From NCBI RefSeq assembly GCF_963678635.1, contig NC_087070.1, positions 42,330,988 through 42,394,987 on the forward strand: a DNA stretch of 64,000 nt. Reading direction: 5' to 3'. Below, one piece after another: positions 23,101-32,344 of the stretch. The number at the start of each line of letters is the position of its first letter. The stretch's first letter is position 1. Both the position numbers and the translations under genes were made by a program. The notes beneath the pieces were generated by a model, which saw nothing but the letters and a program-made list of their open reading frames with translations, was not told the origin of the DNA and did not search any database. The stretch is from Symsagittifera roscoffensis. Its lineage: Eukaryota; Xenacoelomorpha; Acoela; Convolutidae.

Positions 23101-26100
23101 TTCGGTACTTTCGGCTTAAAATTTTTTCTGCTGGAAGTTTTGATTGAATTACCTAATCATGTTGTTTCAATTGGATTAGCTAATATTAGCCAATCAGATT
23201 TGACTGTATAAATTTTGGCTCAAGATATAAAAATATTGATTTTGGGCCGTTTTGTGCATAAGACCCTTATCAAAAACTGAACAAAACTTAGAACATCAGT
23301 AATGGCTTTAATTAAGTAAATAATCTTCGCCAAAAACAAAGTTTTAACAACTCAAAAATTTTCAATAAAAAACTTTTTTTCGGGTCTTATGCGTTAAACG
23401 GCCCAAAATTAGGAAAATAGTCAGAAACTTTATTTAAATTGAAATCACGTAATCAACATACAATTACTTAAGTCATTACATATTATACGAGCCAATCAGG
23501 ATTAATCTCAGTATCAATCGAAATGGCTGACCTAGCTGCTCGAATTTGATTGGCTAATATTAGCCAATCAGGATCAGTTTCAGTTTTAGTTTTCATTTTG
23601 CTTCAATTTTGATTTTTGGGCCGTTTAATGCATAAGACCCCGCTTTTCTTAAAAAGATTTATTTCAGATGAAGGTTTAATGCAAATTCTGTATATCAAAT
23701 ATTAATGGCGAGTGTTAAGTCATTTAAAACGAGTTTTTGTAAGAATTTTTCTTTTTTGAGTTTCACAAAAAACTTGTATTATCGTAATGCTCTTTTAAAT
23801 TTCAAAAACTTTACATGAGACGGGTCTGATTTTGTGAGGGAAGAAAGGCGGACGCTACTTCTCATGGATTTGACCCAATGACGAGCCAGAGGGTCCCACT
23901 TTTGGAACTATTTTACGACCTCCAGTTTTGGTCGGCAGCTTTTGGTTGGAAAGTTTGTCTAATGGCGCATATGGCGCCAATACAAATTAATTCTGAGGAG
24001 GGAGCATTTGGTAAACATTTTTCAAAATGTGCCTAAAAACGCGTCTTTCTGGCTTTTTTTTCTCGAAAATTTGCCTGTGGCGCAAAAAATGCGCCCAAAA
24101 AGGTCATTCTAGTGCTTGAGAGAGCTCGAAAAAACAGTTTGGTCAACCAAGAAAAAGACAAAATTTTGATTTTTTTTTTAAAAAATCCGACCCCAAAATA
24201 TATATACTAATGATCAAATGTCATGAAACCCTAGGACCAGATTCGGAAAACAAAATGGAATTATTTATGAAGAACTGAAATTACTTGTGCAGGTTAAAAA
24301 AACAAGCTCTCCTTGCTTGCAATTGTATATTTTACCCGATTGGCGACAATGTTTGCTTTGAGTTTGTTGAGACTGTTGACTGTGGTCTCTGCCATGCTCT
24401 GGATTATATTGGACACTACCAGGCTCTCAACTTCATTCTCCAGAGAAGTCTCCAAAATGAGAACTGGCCAGTTAGACTTCAAATCACAATATCTATAGCT
24501 ACTTCCTCTCCTAAAGTACAACGCTCTTCTAATATAAACTTAATTTAAACTTAAATTTGATGTCTCAAAATAGTACCAAAAGGGAGGGGTCACCTTGGGT
24601 GGCATGGGAGTCGGATTCCTGAAAGGAAGGGGCGACCCCACTCCTAAATCTGCTACTGCTTCTAAACAACCAAAAGACTGTTGGAAAACAGTCAATGAAC
24701 TCCAGGAAGCCGAAAAAAAAACATTAAGTTTTTCTGATATTTTTTATTTTGACTTCAAAGAAAAAAATTCATCATTTTAAAACTATATATCACTTTCATG
24801 TCATTTTCAAAAACCTTTAAAATTTGAAGAAACAAAAACCCGAAAACAAGAACATAAAAAGTATTTAAAATGTGGACAAAATGTAAAAACGTAAAAAAGT
24901 AAAAAACGTGACAAAATTTTAAAGTGTAAAACGTATTTAACATGCATGCTAGCCGAAAAAAGGTCAATTTTACAATCATAGAACACTTGCTACCCAAAAT
25001 TAACAACTGAAACAATTGGGACCCAAAATTATTTTTAAGAAGTGACCTTGCAAACAAAAGCGGAAAAAGACAAAAAGACAAAACAAATGTGAGTCAGGAT
25101 AGCAAACTTCGAAAAATGAGTATTCGTAGACAACAAGATTTGGCTCTTTTCCACTCCCCCCAATTCAATGTTTCCGCTTTATTATTACTATTACGTTTTT
25201 CTGACTGAATGTGTGATGTTATGATGGAAAGTATGAAGGACACATGTGTTCACAATTTTTACTTTTTTCACCATCCCAAGTTTCACCGTAGTACGACAAT
25301 GTTCAAATACATTTTTAAAAATGAAATTGAAAAGTGGGGGGAGTAGAAAAGAGCCGGAAAAGATTTAAAAAAAACACATTTGGTCACAGTAAACCTTTTT
25401 TCTTTTTTCTCAATTTTCAATTTCAGCATAGAAAACCTAAACGAGTTCAAACTTTGAATTCATTAGTAACTTTAAATTGAAAGTTACATGCTGAGGCGAA
25501 ATTGAGATAACTTGCGATCTTTGACAATGCGTTAAGAAAACCATAAAAAAAATTTAAAATTATTTTTCTGAGATCACAGAGAATTTGACAGAAATTTGAG
25601 AAGGACAAAAAACAAACTTTCCTCAAAATTCAAAATTAGAGAAAAATATCGCAAATGTATAGCGGAATCCCTGAAGACTATAAAATCCCTGAAGACTCTC
25701 GTTTTTTCAATTGCAATACTCTTTATACCCTAACTTTCAAACTTCAAAGAACAAATAGATACCGTTGAAGTGTTTGGATTTTCTAATTTTTTAGAACTAT
25801 TTATATTTGGCATTTTTTTTGATAAAGTTAACCCAATTTGAAAAAATTGAACCATTGAATAAGTTTTTTTTTTCACTGGGCAATCTGAATATTGAATTCC
25901 ATTTCAAAGTTAGAAGTCGATAACATTTTTTGTCACCTTCACATTCTTGCTATTCGATGTTCTAATAAAGGAATTAAACTAAATCTAAACCAAAATCAAA
26001 AGTCAAACAGCGAAAAAAATATGTTGAACTTGAACAAATTCAAAGACTTTTCCTGAAAAAATCATTGCAAACTAAAAAAGAGCTTGGAATTTATCAGAAA

Positions 26101-29100
26101 TTGACCAACATGGAATACTGCAAAACCACTCTTGGAAAAAATATCTTTATAAAGTAAAAATAACCAGGAAATCTTACGTAAATCATTTTGAAAGTTGGGC
26201 TTTTTTCTAACACTCTCTAAATTTTTCTCAAATTCGACATAAGAAAACTTACTTAAAAAGTATCAGCGTGAAAACAAGGACAAATTTTCACACTCTTAAA
26301 AATTGCCGCAAGAACCGTTTTTGTGGGAAAATAGAAAAGACACGGTTTGAAGTTGAGCCTAAAATTGCCAAATAAATAAATAACAAAGATGATTTCAATC
26401 CAGATTGTCATTGGGAGACTTATTTTCTACATAGAAGGAAACAAGATGCAAAAAATTGCAATACGAAAACAAAAACGGTTATGTCTGTCTGGTGATTAGT
26501 CACCAGTGATTATTGAAAACAAACTGGAGAAAAAAATAACGCAACCAAACAACTTTCAAAACTCAAAAAAATTCTCTATGGAATCTTGTAATTATAAAAT
26601 TGCTTCATTCCTTGTCTGACAACAAAACGTTAGAGATGAAATAAAAAAATTGAAAGCTGACACACAGTGAGCCCCTTACATCAAAGCAGCAAAATTTGTA
26701 CCTTTTGATCCGGAAAAAAAAACAGTTTTCAATTCATTTTTTGTGAGAGGCAACTTCATATCACGTTTTCTAGTTCGGATTAGAAAACTTTTTGTGAATT
26801 TCCTGGATAAAAATTAGGTATGCCACTATCTAGGGGCAAAAACTAACATAGTAGTAACCATTTTTTTGTAATTTCAAAAACTTTCCCTATTTTTTGTTTT
26901 TAAATTTCTCTAGTTGCGTTACTTTTTCTCCAGTATACTGCTAATTTTCCAATAACTTTTAACACAATTTTTACCTAAAATTTTTAAATTTAAGCTGACT
27001 CAAATGCTTACAAATTTTGCACATTTGAAGAAAGAACATCCCGAAAAAAATAGGAAAATGGCCTTAAAGCCAAAATCTGAAATTTTTTGATTGCTAAAAA
27101 TTTTATCTTTAAATCAGGACAAGCGTTTATAAAACGTGAATCAGCAAAACTTGAGAGATATCTGCAGGGAAACCAAGTTCACGAAACGAAACGTGTTTAA
27201 AATGTAGCCAAACACACTAGCCGGAAAAAAAGTATATTTCCCAAACATAAAACACTTGCTACCCAAGAGTAACAACTGAAACCATTGTGACCCAAAATTC
27301 TCTTACAGAAGTGAAGCTCCACTTTGCAAACAACAGTGAAAAGATCAAAATGACAAAATAAATTTAAGCCAGGATAGTAAACTTCGAATGACAAAGCAAC
27401 AGTAATTTTTCAAAATTTAAATTCAATTGTGGGGGGAGTAAAAAAAAGCTTGCGATCTGATTCGACTGGAAGAAAAGCTTCATTCTGTCTTATATAATTA
27501 ACACACACTCTAATGATATACACCACCAGTTCTTAGGGATAATGCATTAATTAAAGCAAATAGAACATCTGCGATCAGTTCGCCAAAGAGAATTGAAGCA
27601 GTGCACAGATGCTAAAGACAAAAGCTGAACGCAAATGGGACCAAGTTAGGTCGGAAATAACTAACTTTTTTGTTAAAAAGTTCAGAAAAAACTGGCGTGA
27701 AATTGAGTTACGAGACCAGCTGAAAAAATTTAAGAATGGTTTTGGGCGTTTAAAAATAAAAAAAAATGGTAATTCATTGCAACGTTTTTTAAAACAAGTA
27801 GAACGGACAAAAGATTAATTAACTATAATTTGCGAATCGACTGAGGACTATCTATTTTGATTTTCTGGGAAACCGAATTCCTGATTTCTAGAAAAAATAA
27901 AAAAGAAAGATTTAGATATACATCACCTTTTAAATAGATAAAAATATATTATGTTTCGAAATTAAGCCACAACCAAAATCAAGGGTATAATTTGGTTTAT
28001 AGAGGGCGACTCAATTGAAGGATCTTTGTCACATTTTTTTGCAGACTAAACAGATTGTTTTCATTCACTGACAATTAAACACCTAAAACAGGACAGGAAA
28101 CATAAAAAAAAACAATATTAAAGGAAATTCAAACATATATAAACGTGATACAGTTACCTAATGAAAACGTGGTAAAATTTTATTTCGAAAAATTTGATAA
28201 AAAACAACCAGCTCATTTTTAATGATTTGACTCCAGTGAGTGACGTCCAGTATAGAAAGAAATTTCATCGAAGATTTGACAATTTCAAGTAAAGCCTTAA
28301 GTCTGTAGTAGTACCACTGTTGTCGCACGCGATTTTTTGGTCAAAAGTTTTTAAAAAGTGCCTAAAAACGCTTTTTTTGGCTTTTTTTTTAAATTTGCCT
28401 GCGGCGCAGAAACTTTGGTCAAGTTACGGTATTTAAAGTATTTTGAGAGAGCTCAGAAAATTAATTTGGCCGATCTAAAAAAAGGTCGAACAAATTTTGA
28501 TTTTTTTTAAAATCCACATCCCCCACCTCGAGAAATTCCTAGATTCGCGCCTGTATAGAGGCGAAGCGATACCACACAAACAACAAAATGTAAGTTACCG
28601 GAAAGAAAACAAGGAAATCTGTAAAACGAGGAAATAAACTGAAGAAAATTGCGTTCATTAACTTTAAAAAACTCACAGGTGGGGGCAGAACAAATGGCCA
28701 TTGCAGGTCGGTCAGAAACATTTTTCGGTCTAGCTCTGGTGAAAGGCTTAGATGCAATTTGCAATAGTGCAGAAACCCTGAGAACGTTTGTCTCAAAATT
28801 GCTGACCCATATATAACGGAGAAAAAAAATTAATGCAATCAAACAGTTTTCAAAACTCAAAAAAAAATCCCTTATGAAACCTTGTGATAAAAAAAATTGT
28901 TTCATTCCTTGTGTGAAAACAAAACGTTTGCAACACATTTTTGTCTGACTCATGAATTGAAACCTTCTGATCTCTGTCTGACAGACAATTTGAAATCTGA
29001 CAGACATTGAACACCTTGCATCAAAGGAACAAAATTCGACTTTATTCTGGAAAAAAAACAGTCAGTACCAAAAAAGTTTCATTTCATTCTATGAGAGATC

Positions 29101-31758
29101 GAACTTCACATTACGTTTTCTCGATTGGATTACAAAGCTTTGCCTTCAATTTTTCAATTTTTCAATCAGAGCTTTAAAAAATAAGCTTGTTTCAGTTGTT
29201 TTTTTTTTATTTCAAACTTTCTGAGATTTTTTCAGATAAAAACTAGGTATATTGCTATCAAGGGCAAAAACTATCATAATAGTAACCAATTTATTTTGTC
29301 TTTTCAAAAACTTTCTCTCATTTATTGTTTTTAATTTCTCTAGTTGCGTTACTTTTTCTCTCTAGTATTCTCCGGCTTTTTAAACACATTTTGAGATTTG
29401 AACTTGATACCAAATTTAAGCAATAATTATTTTTGCAATCATTTATCAAACAAGCAAGTCCAACTCAGGATATTTGTGGTTCCAGGCATAGATTTTACTG
29501 CCAGTGCAATGTTCCGGAGAAATTGAGTTTACAATACAGCTAAGACGATAGATTTATAACCAAACACTCAGAAAGTCGAAAAATGATTTTGATATTAATT
29601 TGAATGAGCAAAAAAATAGAAAATTTGTAATGTTCCTATATAAGTTATTGCATGAGAACATGCAATCAAAATAACCAATCAAAATTGGAAAATGAGCGAC
29701 AGAGTTTAAGTTGATAACCAGAAGCCAAAAAAAATGGTTATTGACATAAACCTGATAAAATCACCATAAATATAATGGTTAGAACGATATATAGCATTTA
29801 CCAGTAGTTACTAGCTTGAGTAACCAGTAGTTAAATTTTCAGTCAGTTCTCAAAATGCTGAGCATGTCAGTCATTAGCGCAAATGGCGGCAGAACAAATG
29901 ATTCAACGGTTTTGCCGAGCAACCCATAAAGTCTAAATTCCGATTTGATGACACTTGCTAATCGCAGGCTTAAGCACTAAGTAATCACAAATTCAATTGT
30001 AGGGGCACTTAGCATAGTGGTAAGGCGTTCACTTTAGAATCGTCAGATCGTGTAATCGATCCCATGCCATGGCAATGATAGTGTGTGAGGACGAGCTCTC
30101 ACTTGACCTCTAGCTTCAGGTCTACCACAACCTGACCAAATTTGGTTGCAATAGTGGTACCACGTGAAATTTCTAGACGCACAAAAACGGCCTTGAGTCG
30201 CAAAAAAGAGCTTCGCTCAACAAAATAACACAGTCTGGAATGTGGGGAGATAATACAAATGGGCTATCCTCGAGCAGGAACTACAAAAAAAAATGCACTT
30301 ACATTGACTTGAAGTAGTCGCCGATTCGGAGAGGCAGAGACGAAGTGTCACAGTCTGCCCAAGACACATTTACACGAACGTAATCTTCACTTACTAACTC
30401 ATTAATCAAATTCAACTCTTGCAATATGAACACACATCTGAAAACGGCACCCATTGAAACCGGTCTAGCCAATGGTGCAATAGCGAATGCTTTATGACGT
30501 TCTTTCTCGTGCTTTAGTTCAGATGAAACAGTCAGCCGAAACTCGACGACGACGCGACCCATGAAAATAAACGCTTCAGGAGCTTGGTAATCGGAGTTTT
30601 CTGTTTGAGCGTACAGGTTGAGCAGTTTCGGTCCAAAACTAGTCTCAAGAGGTGATGACAAATTTATCGATGTTCTGTCTTTTTTAAATGAATTTAAATC
30701 AATCGAACAGCGGGCCAAAAGCCCACTGGAGCGACTTCCGTGCTTTGAGTCGCACACTGAAATGTAAATCTTTTTCGCAATCGAAGGGTAGTTATGGATG
30801 TTCATGACTGCTCCTTCGTTCACCACGTGATTTTGCCATCTCTTCAGTCTTTTAAACTTAGATTTCACTCCATCAAAGCTGACCTCAATTACAGGTCTAA
30901 AATCTCTCAAATTGCATTGGGGAAAATTCCGGTTGAGGGCGTCTGAAAAGTCCGGAACATGGCAAACTTCGTAAAGTTTAGTGAATAATTGAACGGGGTG
31001 GAGTGATACATTATTCGGTCTGATCACGTTTTCAGAAATATCAGTTTCAGATTCGTCTGAAATTTCCTCGGGTGGGAATGACTCGTTGGGTCCGACTATG
31101 GAAACTGTAATTTTAAGGTACCCTACAAACTCGTGATACTCGTTAGTTAGCAGCAACCATTTTTTCTGCATTGAATGGTTCTCGTATGCATAAACATCTT
31201 TAAGCTGGAGATCAAAGGCTCCGATAATTTGGTCTCGGCTCAATAAATTTCTACTACTCATCAGCTGAAAATTGATAATTTCGGAGAGCAGTAAAGTGTG
31301 AGCTTTTTTCACATGGAACAAGAAAATTTCATTCCAATAAGGGTTTTCAGCTGACCTTTTAGATGGGGTTAATTTCTTGCTGTCAAAAAGTGTAACCTTT
31401 ACATACGGTCGGATTCCAGAGGCTTTGACATTTCGACACTCCCATATTTGAACTTTGACCGAATAATCGACGGCAACTTCTTGCTGACTTGCAACAGACA
31501 TTTTTCAGCAAAATCAATTCCAACGCAGAACTTTCCTTATTTTCATTTCATGTTTTCATAAAAAAAGAATGAACAAAATGTTAATCCTTAAACTAAACTG
31601 CTCATGAACAATTTATAAAAAGAGATGATCAAATTTACGGGAACGATGAATTGTTGCATATGACAAAGAAAAGGAACGTTATCTTTGTTCGGTGAAAAAG
31701 AGACCAAGGTTTTTTGAAGGAGCATAAAATATCATTTTCTTGTCGGGTGTAACTTACC
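11894..31758 (-). CDS. Ferlin family gene (C2B-FerI-C2C-FerA/FerB-DysF-C2D-C2E-C2F); ends incomplete
   Basis: Ferlins are large multi-C2 proteins that act in calcium-dependent membrane fusion and repair. Coding exons on the minus strand are 31501-30303, 24510-24336, 21375-21140, 20902-20664, 17328-16514, 14527-13628, about 13380-12743 and 12100-11894, preceded by an untranslated exon ending at 31758. Splice phases agree at every junction except exon 6/7, where two donors are possible. Domain order is that of type-I (dysferlin/myoferlin-like) ferlins because a DysF domain is present. The predicted protein starts near C2B, so C2A is absent, and the C2G plus C-terminal membrane anchor was not found before the DRC2 gene. 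Either this locus is truncated or the last exons are diverged beyond recognition. About 1470 codons are accounted for. Confidence 0.85.
12335..12545 (-). mobile_element. tRNA-derived SINE, minus orientation
   Basis: The complement shows an A-box-like segment (CCTTGTGGTAAGTCGG) followed by a B-box-like GGTGTTCGATCCC about 35 bases later, then a body shared with the plus-oriented copy at 30001 (GGTACCAC, CTAGAG, GTGTGTGAGGA blocks). Lies in the ferlin intron between exons 7 and 8. Confidence 0.75.
12743..13380 (-). CDS. Ferlin exon 7 (linker and C2F domain)
   Basis: After TTTTTTCATGTAG the frame reads MKSRANQGNKVKLYRRQNAS, then LLVRLYVLQADNLVSLDFNT, GLSDPYIFVQTSGG and LEPVFGISFEF, the classic C2 strands and Asp-bearing loop of ferlin C2F. 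It ends ...EVWNHNK before AAG|GTGAGC. The upstream junction is ambiguous: the acceptor fits phase 2, so either a GTTGGT donor at about 13620 or an alternative acceptor nearer the AAG at 13367 is used. Confidence 0.85.
13628..14527 (-). CDS. Ferlin exon 6 (C2D-C2E)
   Basis: Starts after CGTTTTTAG with DLNAAQATRTFANVIAQSMS, directly completing the YIYQ... strand from the previous exon (phase 0). Contains the ferlin signatures LTTFEIIFWGLRGVNN (the EVxxWGLRN motif), GGMESSSLIIETTILKYF and LLPIKKEYSPVVDLALKKF. Ends with an acidic linker before TCA|GTAAAT. The WGLR motif is diagnostic for ferlins. Confidence 0.9.
14870..15190 (+). repeat. Dispersed ~400-bp intronic repeat, copy
   Basis: Shows TTGAGAAAACTAGATTATTC, GATAGTGGAATTTGCTTTCC and the tail CCGACCTATTTAAC in the family order. 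Confidence 0.65.
15750..16210 (+). repeat. Dispersed ~400-bp intronic repeat, degraded copies
   Basis: Carries the 'ctgggaaatct...ccacttttgaa' block near 15880 and GAAGTTTGCCTTCC near 16172. Two overlapping partial copies. Confidence 0.5.
16514..17328 (-). CDS. Ferlin exon 5 (DysF domain, start of C2D)
   Basis: After GATTTCAG the frame gives EPQFHDLNGVTYPS, then the nested DysF (dysferlin N/C) domain marked by GWKWAGTWKPEIEPRR, EEGWQYSSF, DWNPVENESHRLRRQKLVR and a later FEYSNNYWDDYFPF. Trp residues in GWxW...W and GWxY and the basic RRxxxVR run are the conserved DysF core. It ends KRFELHAYIYQGE, the first C2D strand, before GAA|GTAAGT. 815 nt, phases 1 in and 0 out. Confidence 0.9.
17438..17656. 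mobile_element. MITE copy 2, GGCTCTTTTCC terminal repeats
   Basis: 219 bp, same orientation as the 8256 copy, with an inverted right end GGAAAAGAGCC and a nearly identical interior (GAAATTTGGCGTGGTGAA, TAACATCACGCATTTAGCCG). In the ferlin intron between exons 4 and 5. Confidence 0.9.
18040..19720 (+). repeat. 165-170 bp tandem repeat array (~9-10 units)
   Basis: The block 'gagcagtc...ggaggcaa.att.gcaac.cctgagagtaccctgacag' recurs with phrase starts near 18220, 18638, 18800, 18972, 19138, 19307 and 19471, giving steps of about 162-172 bases. Units are diverged from one another, so the array is old. It occupies most of one ferlin intron. Confidence 0.85.
19735..20340 (+). repeat. Direct repeat pair (about 150 bp) plus a third partial copy
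   Basis: AAACTGGAAAATCG followed by 'aaattgcaacatagggtatagcttaaacgtg' appears near 19738 and again near 19893. A diverged third copy begins near 20240. Confidence 0.8.
20118..20176. repeat. (ACAG)n microsatellite
   Basis: About 14 perfect ACAG units. A short TAGATA-type repeat follows at 20355-20390. Confidence 0.95.
20664..20902 (-). CDS. Ferlin exon 4 (FerB region)
   Basis: After TATTTTCAG: SIRSPVLSTLPPIIVSFSCK, then AFLRIPTQNLMFNAFF and KMKFVSKDLIGRMGG. The 'P-D-V-V...A-xx-R-I-P...' pattern and the following basic strand match FerB. Ends QITYQA plus one base before GTAAAT; the remaining two bases of that codon start exon 5. Confidence 0.85.
21140..21375 (-). CDS. Ferlin exon 3 (FerA helical region)
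   Basis: After GCTTATAG: VQDASKHMLPRLVKILNSLV, then a helical stretch ending DLLIDIETLLHNLR. Amphipathic helices without motifs of their own, but the phases (0 in, 2 out) join both neighbours exactly. Confidence 0.8.
21519..21903. mobile_element. hAT-type MITE with perfect 8-bp target duplication
   Basis: Starts CAGGGTCTAATCTAGG and ends AAATCCGCCCCTG (inverse CAGGGGCGGATTT), flanked by GTATCAAA at 21511-21518 and again at 21904-21911. An 8-bp duplication and CAGGG ends are hallmarks of the hAT superfamily. 385 bp, non-coding, in the ferlin intron between exons 2 and 3. Confidence 0.9.
22020..22640 (+). repeat. Dispersed ~400-bp intronic repeat, copy plus partial
   Basis: Has TTGAGATAAATGGATCATT, GATAATGGATTCTGCCTTCC and CTCGACCTATATAACTG, in the same order and orientation as other copies. 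A second partial copy begins near 22440. Confidence 0.6.
22916..23266. mobile_element. MITE, GGGTCTTATGC family, copy 1
   Basis: Left end GGGTCTTATGCACTAAACGG and right end the inverse CCGTTTTGTGCATAAGACCC, about 30-bp terminal inverted repeats continuing into TCCAAAATCA. Interior has 'gctaatattagccaatcag'. No clear target duplication. Confidence 0.85.
23382..23640. mobile_element. MITE, GGGTCTTATGC family, copy 2
   Basis: Left GGGTCTTATGCGTTAAACGG and right CCGTTTAATGCATAAGACCC, with the same interior GCTAATATTAGCCAATCAG as copy 1 only 116 bp away. Confidence 0.85.
23820..24245. mobile_element. Degenerate hAT-type MITE (inverse orientation of 21519 copy)
   Basis: Shares inverse blocks with the intact copy: GGATTTGACCCAATGA, GTGCCTAAAAACGCGTC, GAGAGAGCTCGAAAAAACAG. 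Ends are mutated. A short further fragment lies at 24560-24660. Confidence 0.6.
24336..24510 (-). CDS. Ferlin exon 2 (start of FerA)
   Basis: After TGTACTTTAG: RGSSYRYCDLKSNWPVLILE, corresponding to the ferlin 'Y-x-L-P-W...KP-V-x-V' strand that precedes FerA. Ends VNSLNKLKANIVANR before CGG|GTAAAA. The first base completes the ATG codon split from exon 1. Confidence 0.85.
24930..25100 (+). repeat. ~165-bp intronic repeat, copy 1 (copy 2 at 27190-27395)
   Basis: 'acacttgctaccca', 'aacaactgaaac', 'gacccaaaatt' and 'caggatag.aaacttcg' occur in the same order at both sites in the ferlin intron between exons 1 and 2. Confidence 0.75.
25142..25355. mobile_element. MITE copy 3, GGCTCTTTTCC terminal repeats (inverted interior)
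   Basis: 214 bp with GGCTCTTTTCCACTCCCCCC on the left and GGGGGGAGTAGAAAAGAGCC on the right. The interior runs opposite to copies 1 and 2. Confidence 0.85.
25740..26080 (+). repeat. Dispersed ~400-bp intronic repeat, copy
   Basis: Contains AAGTTAACCCAATTTGAAAA, 'ctgaatattgaattcca' and 'aaattcaaagacttttcctgaaaa', as in the copies at 8500 and 11400. Confidence 0.6.
26510..26960 (+). repeat. Intronic duplication, copy 1 (copy 2 at 28800-29365)
   Basis: Shared blocks in order: 'ggagaaaaaaat', TTTCAAAACTCAAAAAAA, TTCATTCCTTGT, 'gagaggcaacttcatatcacgttttct', 'aggggcaaaaact', TCTCTAGTTGCGTTACTTTT. Copy 2 is diverged, so an old segmental copy within the ferlin first large intron. Confidence 0.8.
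27190..27395 (+). repeat. ~165-bp intronic repeat, copy 2
   Basis: Second copy of the repeat at 24930-25100. A 69-aa basic open frame just downstream (27609-27818) has no recognised domain. Confidence 0.7.
28320..28556. mobile_element. Partial hAT-type MITE
   Basis: Shares GTGCCTAAAAACGC, 'gagagagctcagaaaa' and a terminal AGATTCGCGCCTG with the hAT-like family. The left end is missing. Confidence 0.6.
28800..29365 (+). repeat. Intronic duplication, copy 2
   Basis: Diverged copy of 26510-26960, slightly longer, with the same block order and the same TCTCTAGTTGCGTTACTTTT landmark. Confidence 0.8.
30001..30215 (+). mobile_element. tRNA-derived SINE, plus orientation
   Basis: Starts with an A-box-like TAGCATAGTGGTAAGGCG and a B-box-like GTGTAATCGATCCC about 35 bases later, followed by the body shared with the 12335-12545 copy. 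Located 90 bp from the donor of ferlin exon 1. Confidence 0.75.
30303..31535 (-). CDS. Ferlin exon 1 (start codon; C2B, FerI, C2C)
   Basis: ATG at 31499-31501; the exon probably begins after ATAAG at 31536. Residues 12-130 form a C2 domain with VKVQIWECRNVKASGIRPYV, NPYWNEIFLFHV, DQIIGAFDLQL and KKWLLLTN...YLKITVSIVGP, which is the ferlin C2B signature. FerI follows (VSLHPVQLFTKLYEVCHVPD), then C2C (FRPVIEVSFDG...AKKIYISVCDS) and an MGRVVVEFRL strand equivalent to the ferlin YRGR motif. Ends FKS plus two bases before GTAAGT. A near-copy lies at 55941-56981. Confidence 0.9.
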
Positions 31759-31932
31759 TGTACGATAGTCTAAATCTGAAGGAAAACGCGCTGCGCTCTT
31801 TCCAACGTTCATTGCACCAATTTTTTTGCAATTTTTAAGCGGATTGCTTTCGACAAAGGCAATTTAAAAAGAGACTCGCGACCTCGTCAAACTTACTGCC
31901 ATACAACTTAATCAGCGCCCGTGTTGTAACAC
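31758..31932 (-). other. Ferlin 5' untranslated exon / promoter-proximal region
   Basis: The minus strand has a strong donor, CAG|GTAAGT at 31757, that can splice to the exon holding the ATG. Its 5' limit is not visible. The sequence is interrupted at 31932 by the 18.9-kb retroelement; the intact arrangement survives in the duplicate at 57238-57412. Confidence 0.65.
31929..31932. repeat. Target-site duplication ACAC (left), element 1
   Basis: ACAC here and at 50848-50851 flank the LTRs, while the unoccupied duplicate has a single AACAC at 57408-57412. Confidence 0.9.
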
Positions 31933-32344
31933 TGAGTTAGGACCGAGTTGGTTAACTCATAGAGTAATTTCGGATAGGGTACACCGTCTGCTCGTCACGC
32001 TATCTTATTTTCGGCCGGATAGATTCGTGCAACTTCTTAGTCTAATACCGATCCTAATCTTACTCTTATACTATCTAGTCTCAGGTTGTTTAACTAGTCT
32101 CTGCTAGGCTCAATAGATCTAGGGTATACTGGTTTATTGCGGCTGCTGAAGTGCTCGGGAGAGTCCAACTAATTTCTAAGTTAAATTCAAATCTCTCTCT
32201 CGTGCTGAAATTACAAGTAACTTCAGCACTTACAAATAAGTGGGTTGTTAGTTAGATGAATCATGATTGGTTAATATTAAATACTTTACATTGGTAAAAT
32301 ATCTAAATTATCCAATCATAAAATGTAGTTTAGATCAGGTTCCA
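31933..32344 (-). repeat. Element 1 3' LTR
   Basis: 412 bp; on the coding strand it begins TGGAACCTGATC and ends CCTAACTCA. It has CCAAT motifs in the first third, a possible AATAAA polyadenylation signal at 32133-32138, and a 28-nt stem-loop at 32202-32229. It reads toward the ferlin first exon. Confidence 0.93.

Noticed and set aside
27609-27818. 69-aa basic plus-strand frame
   Set aside because: No domain, no neighbours and inside a ferlin intron; insufficient support.
30299-30303. In-frame TAA read as the end of a short 400-aa ferlin
   Set aside because: The stop is within a strong GTAAGT donor and exon 2 continues the FerA region in phase.
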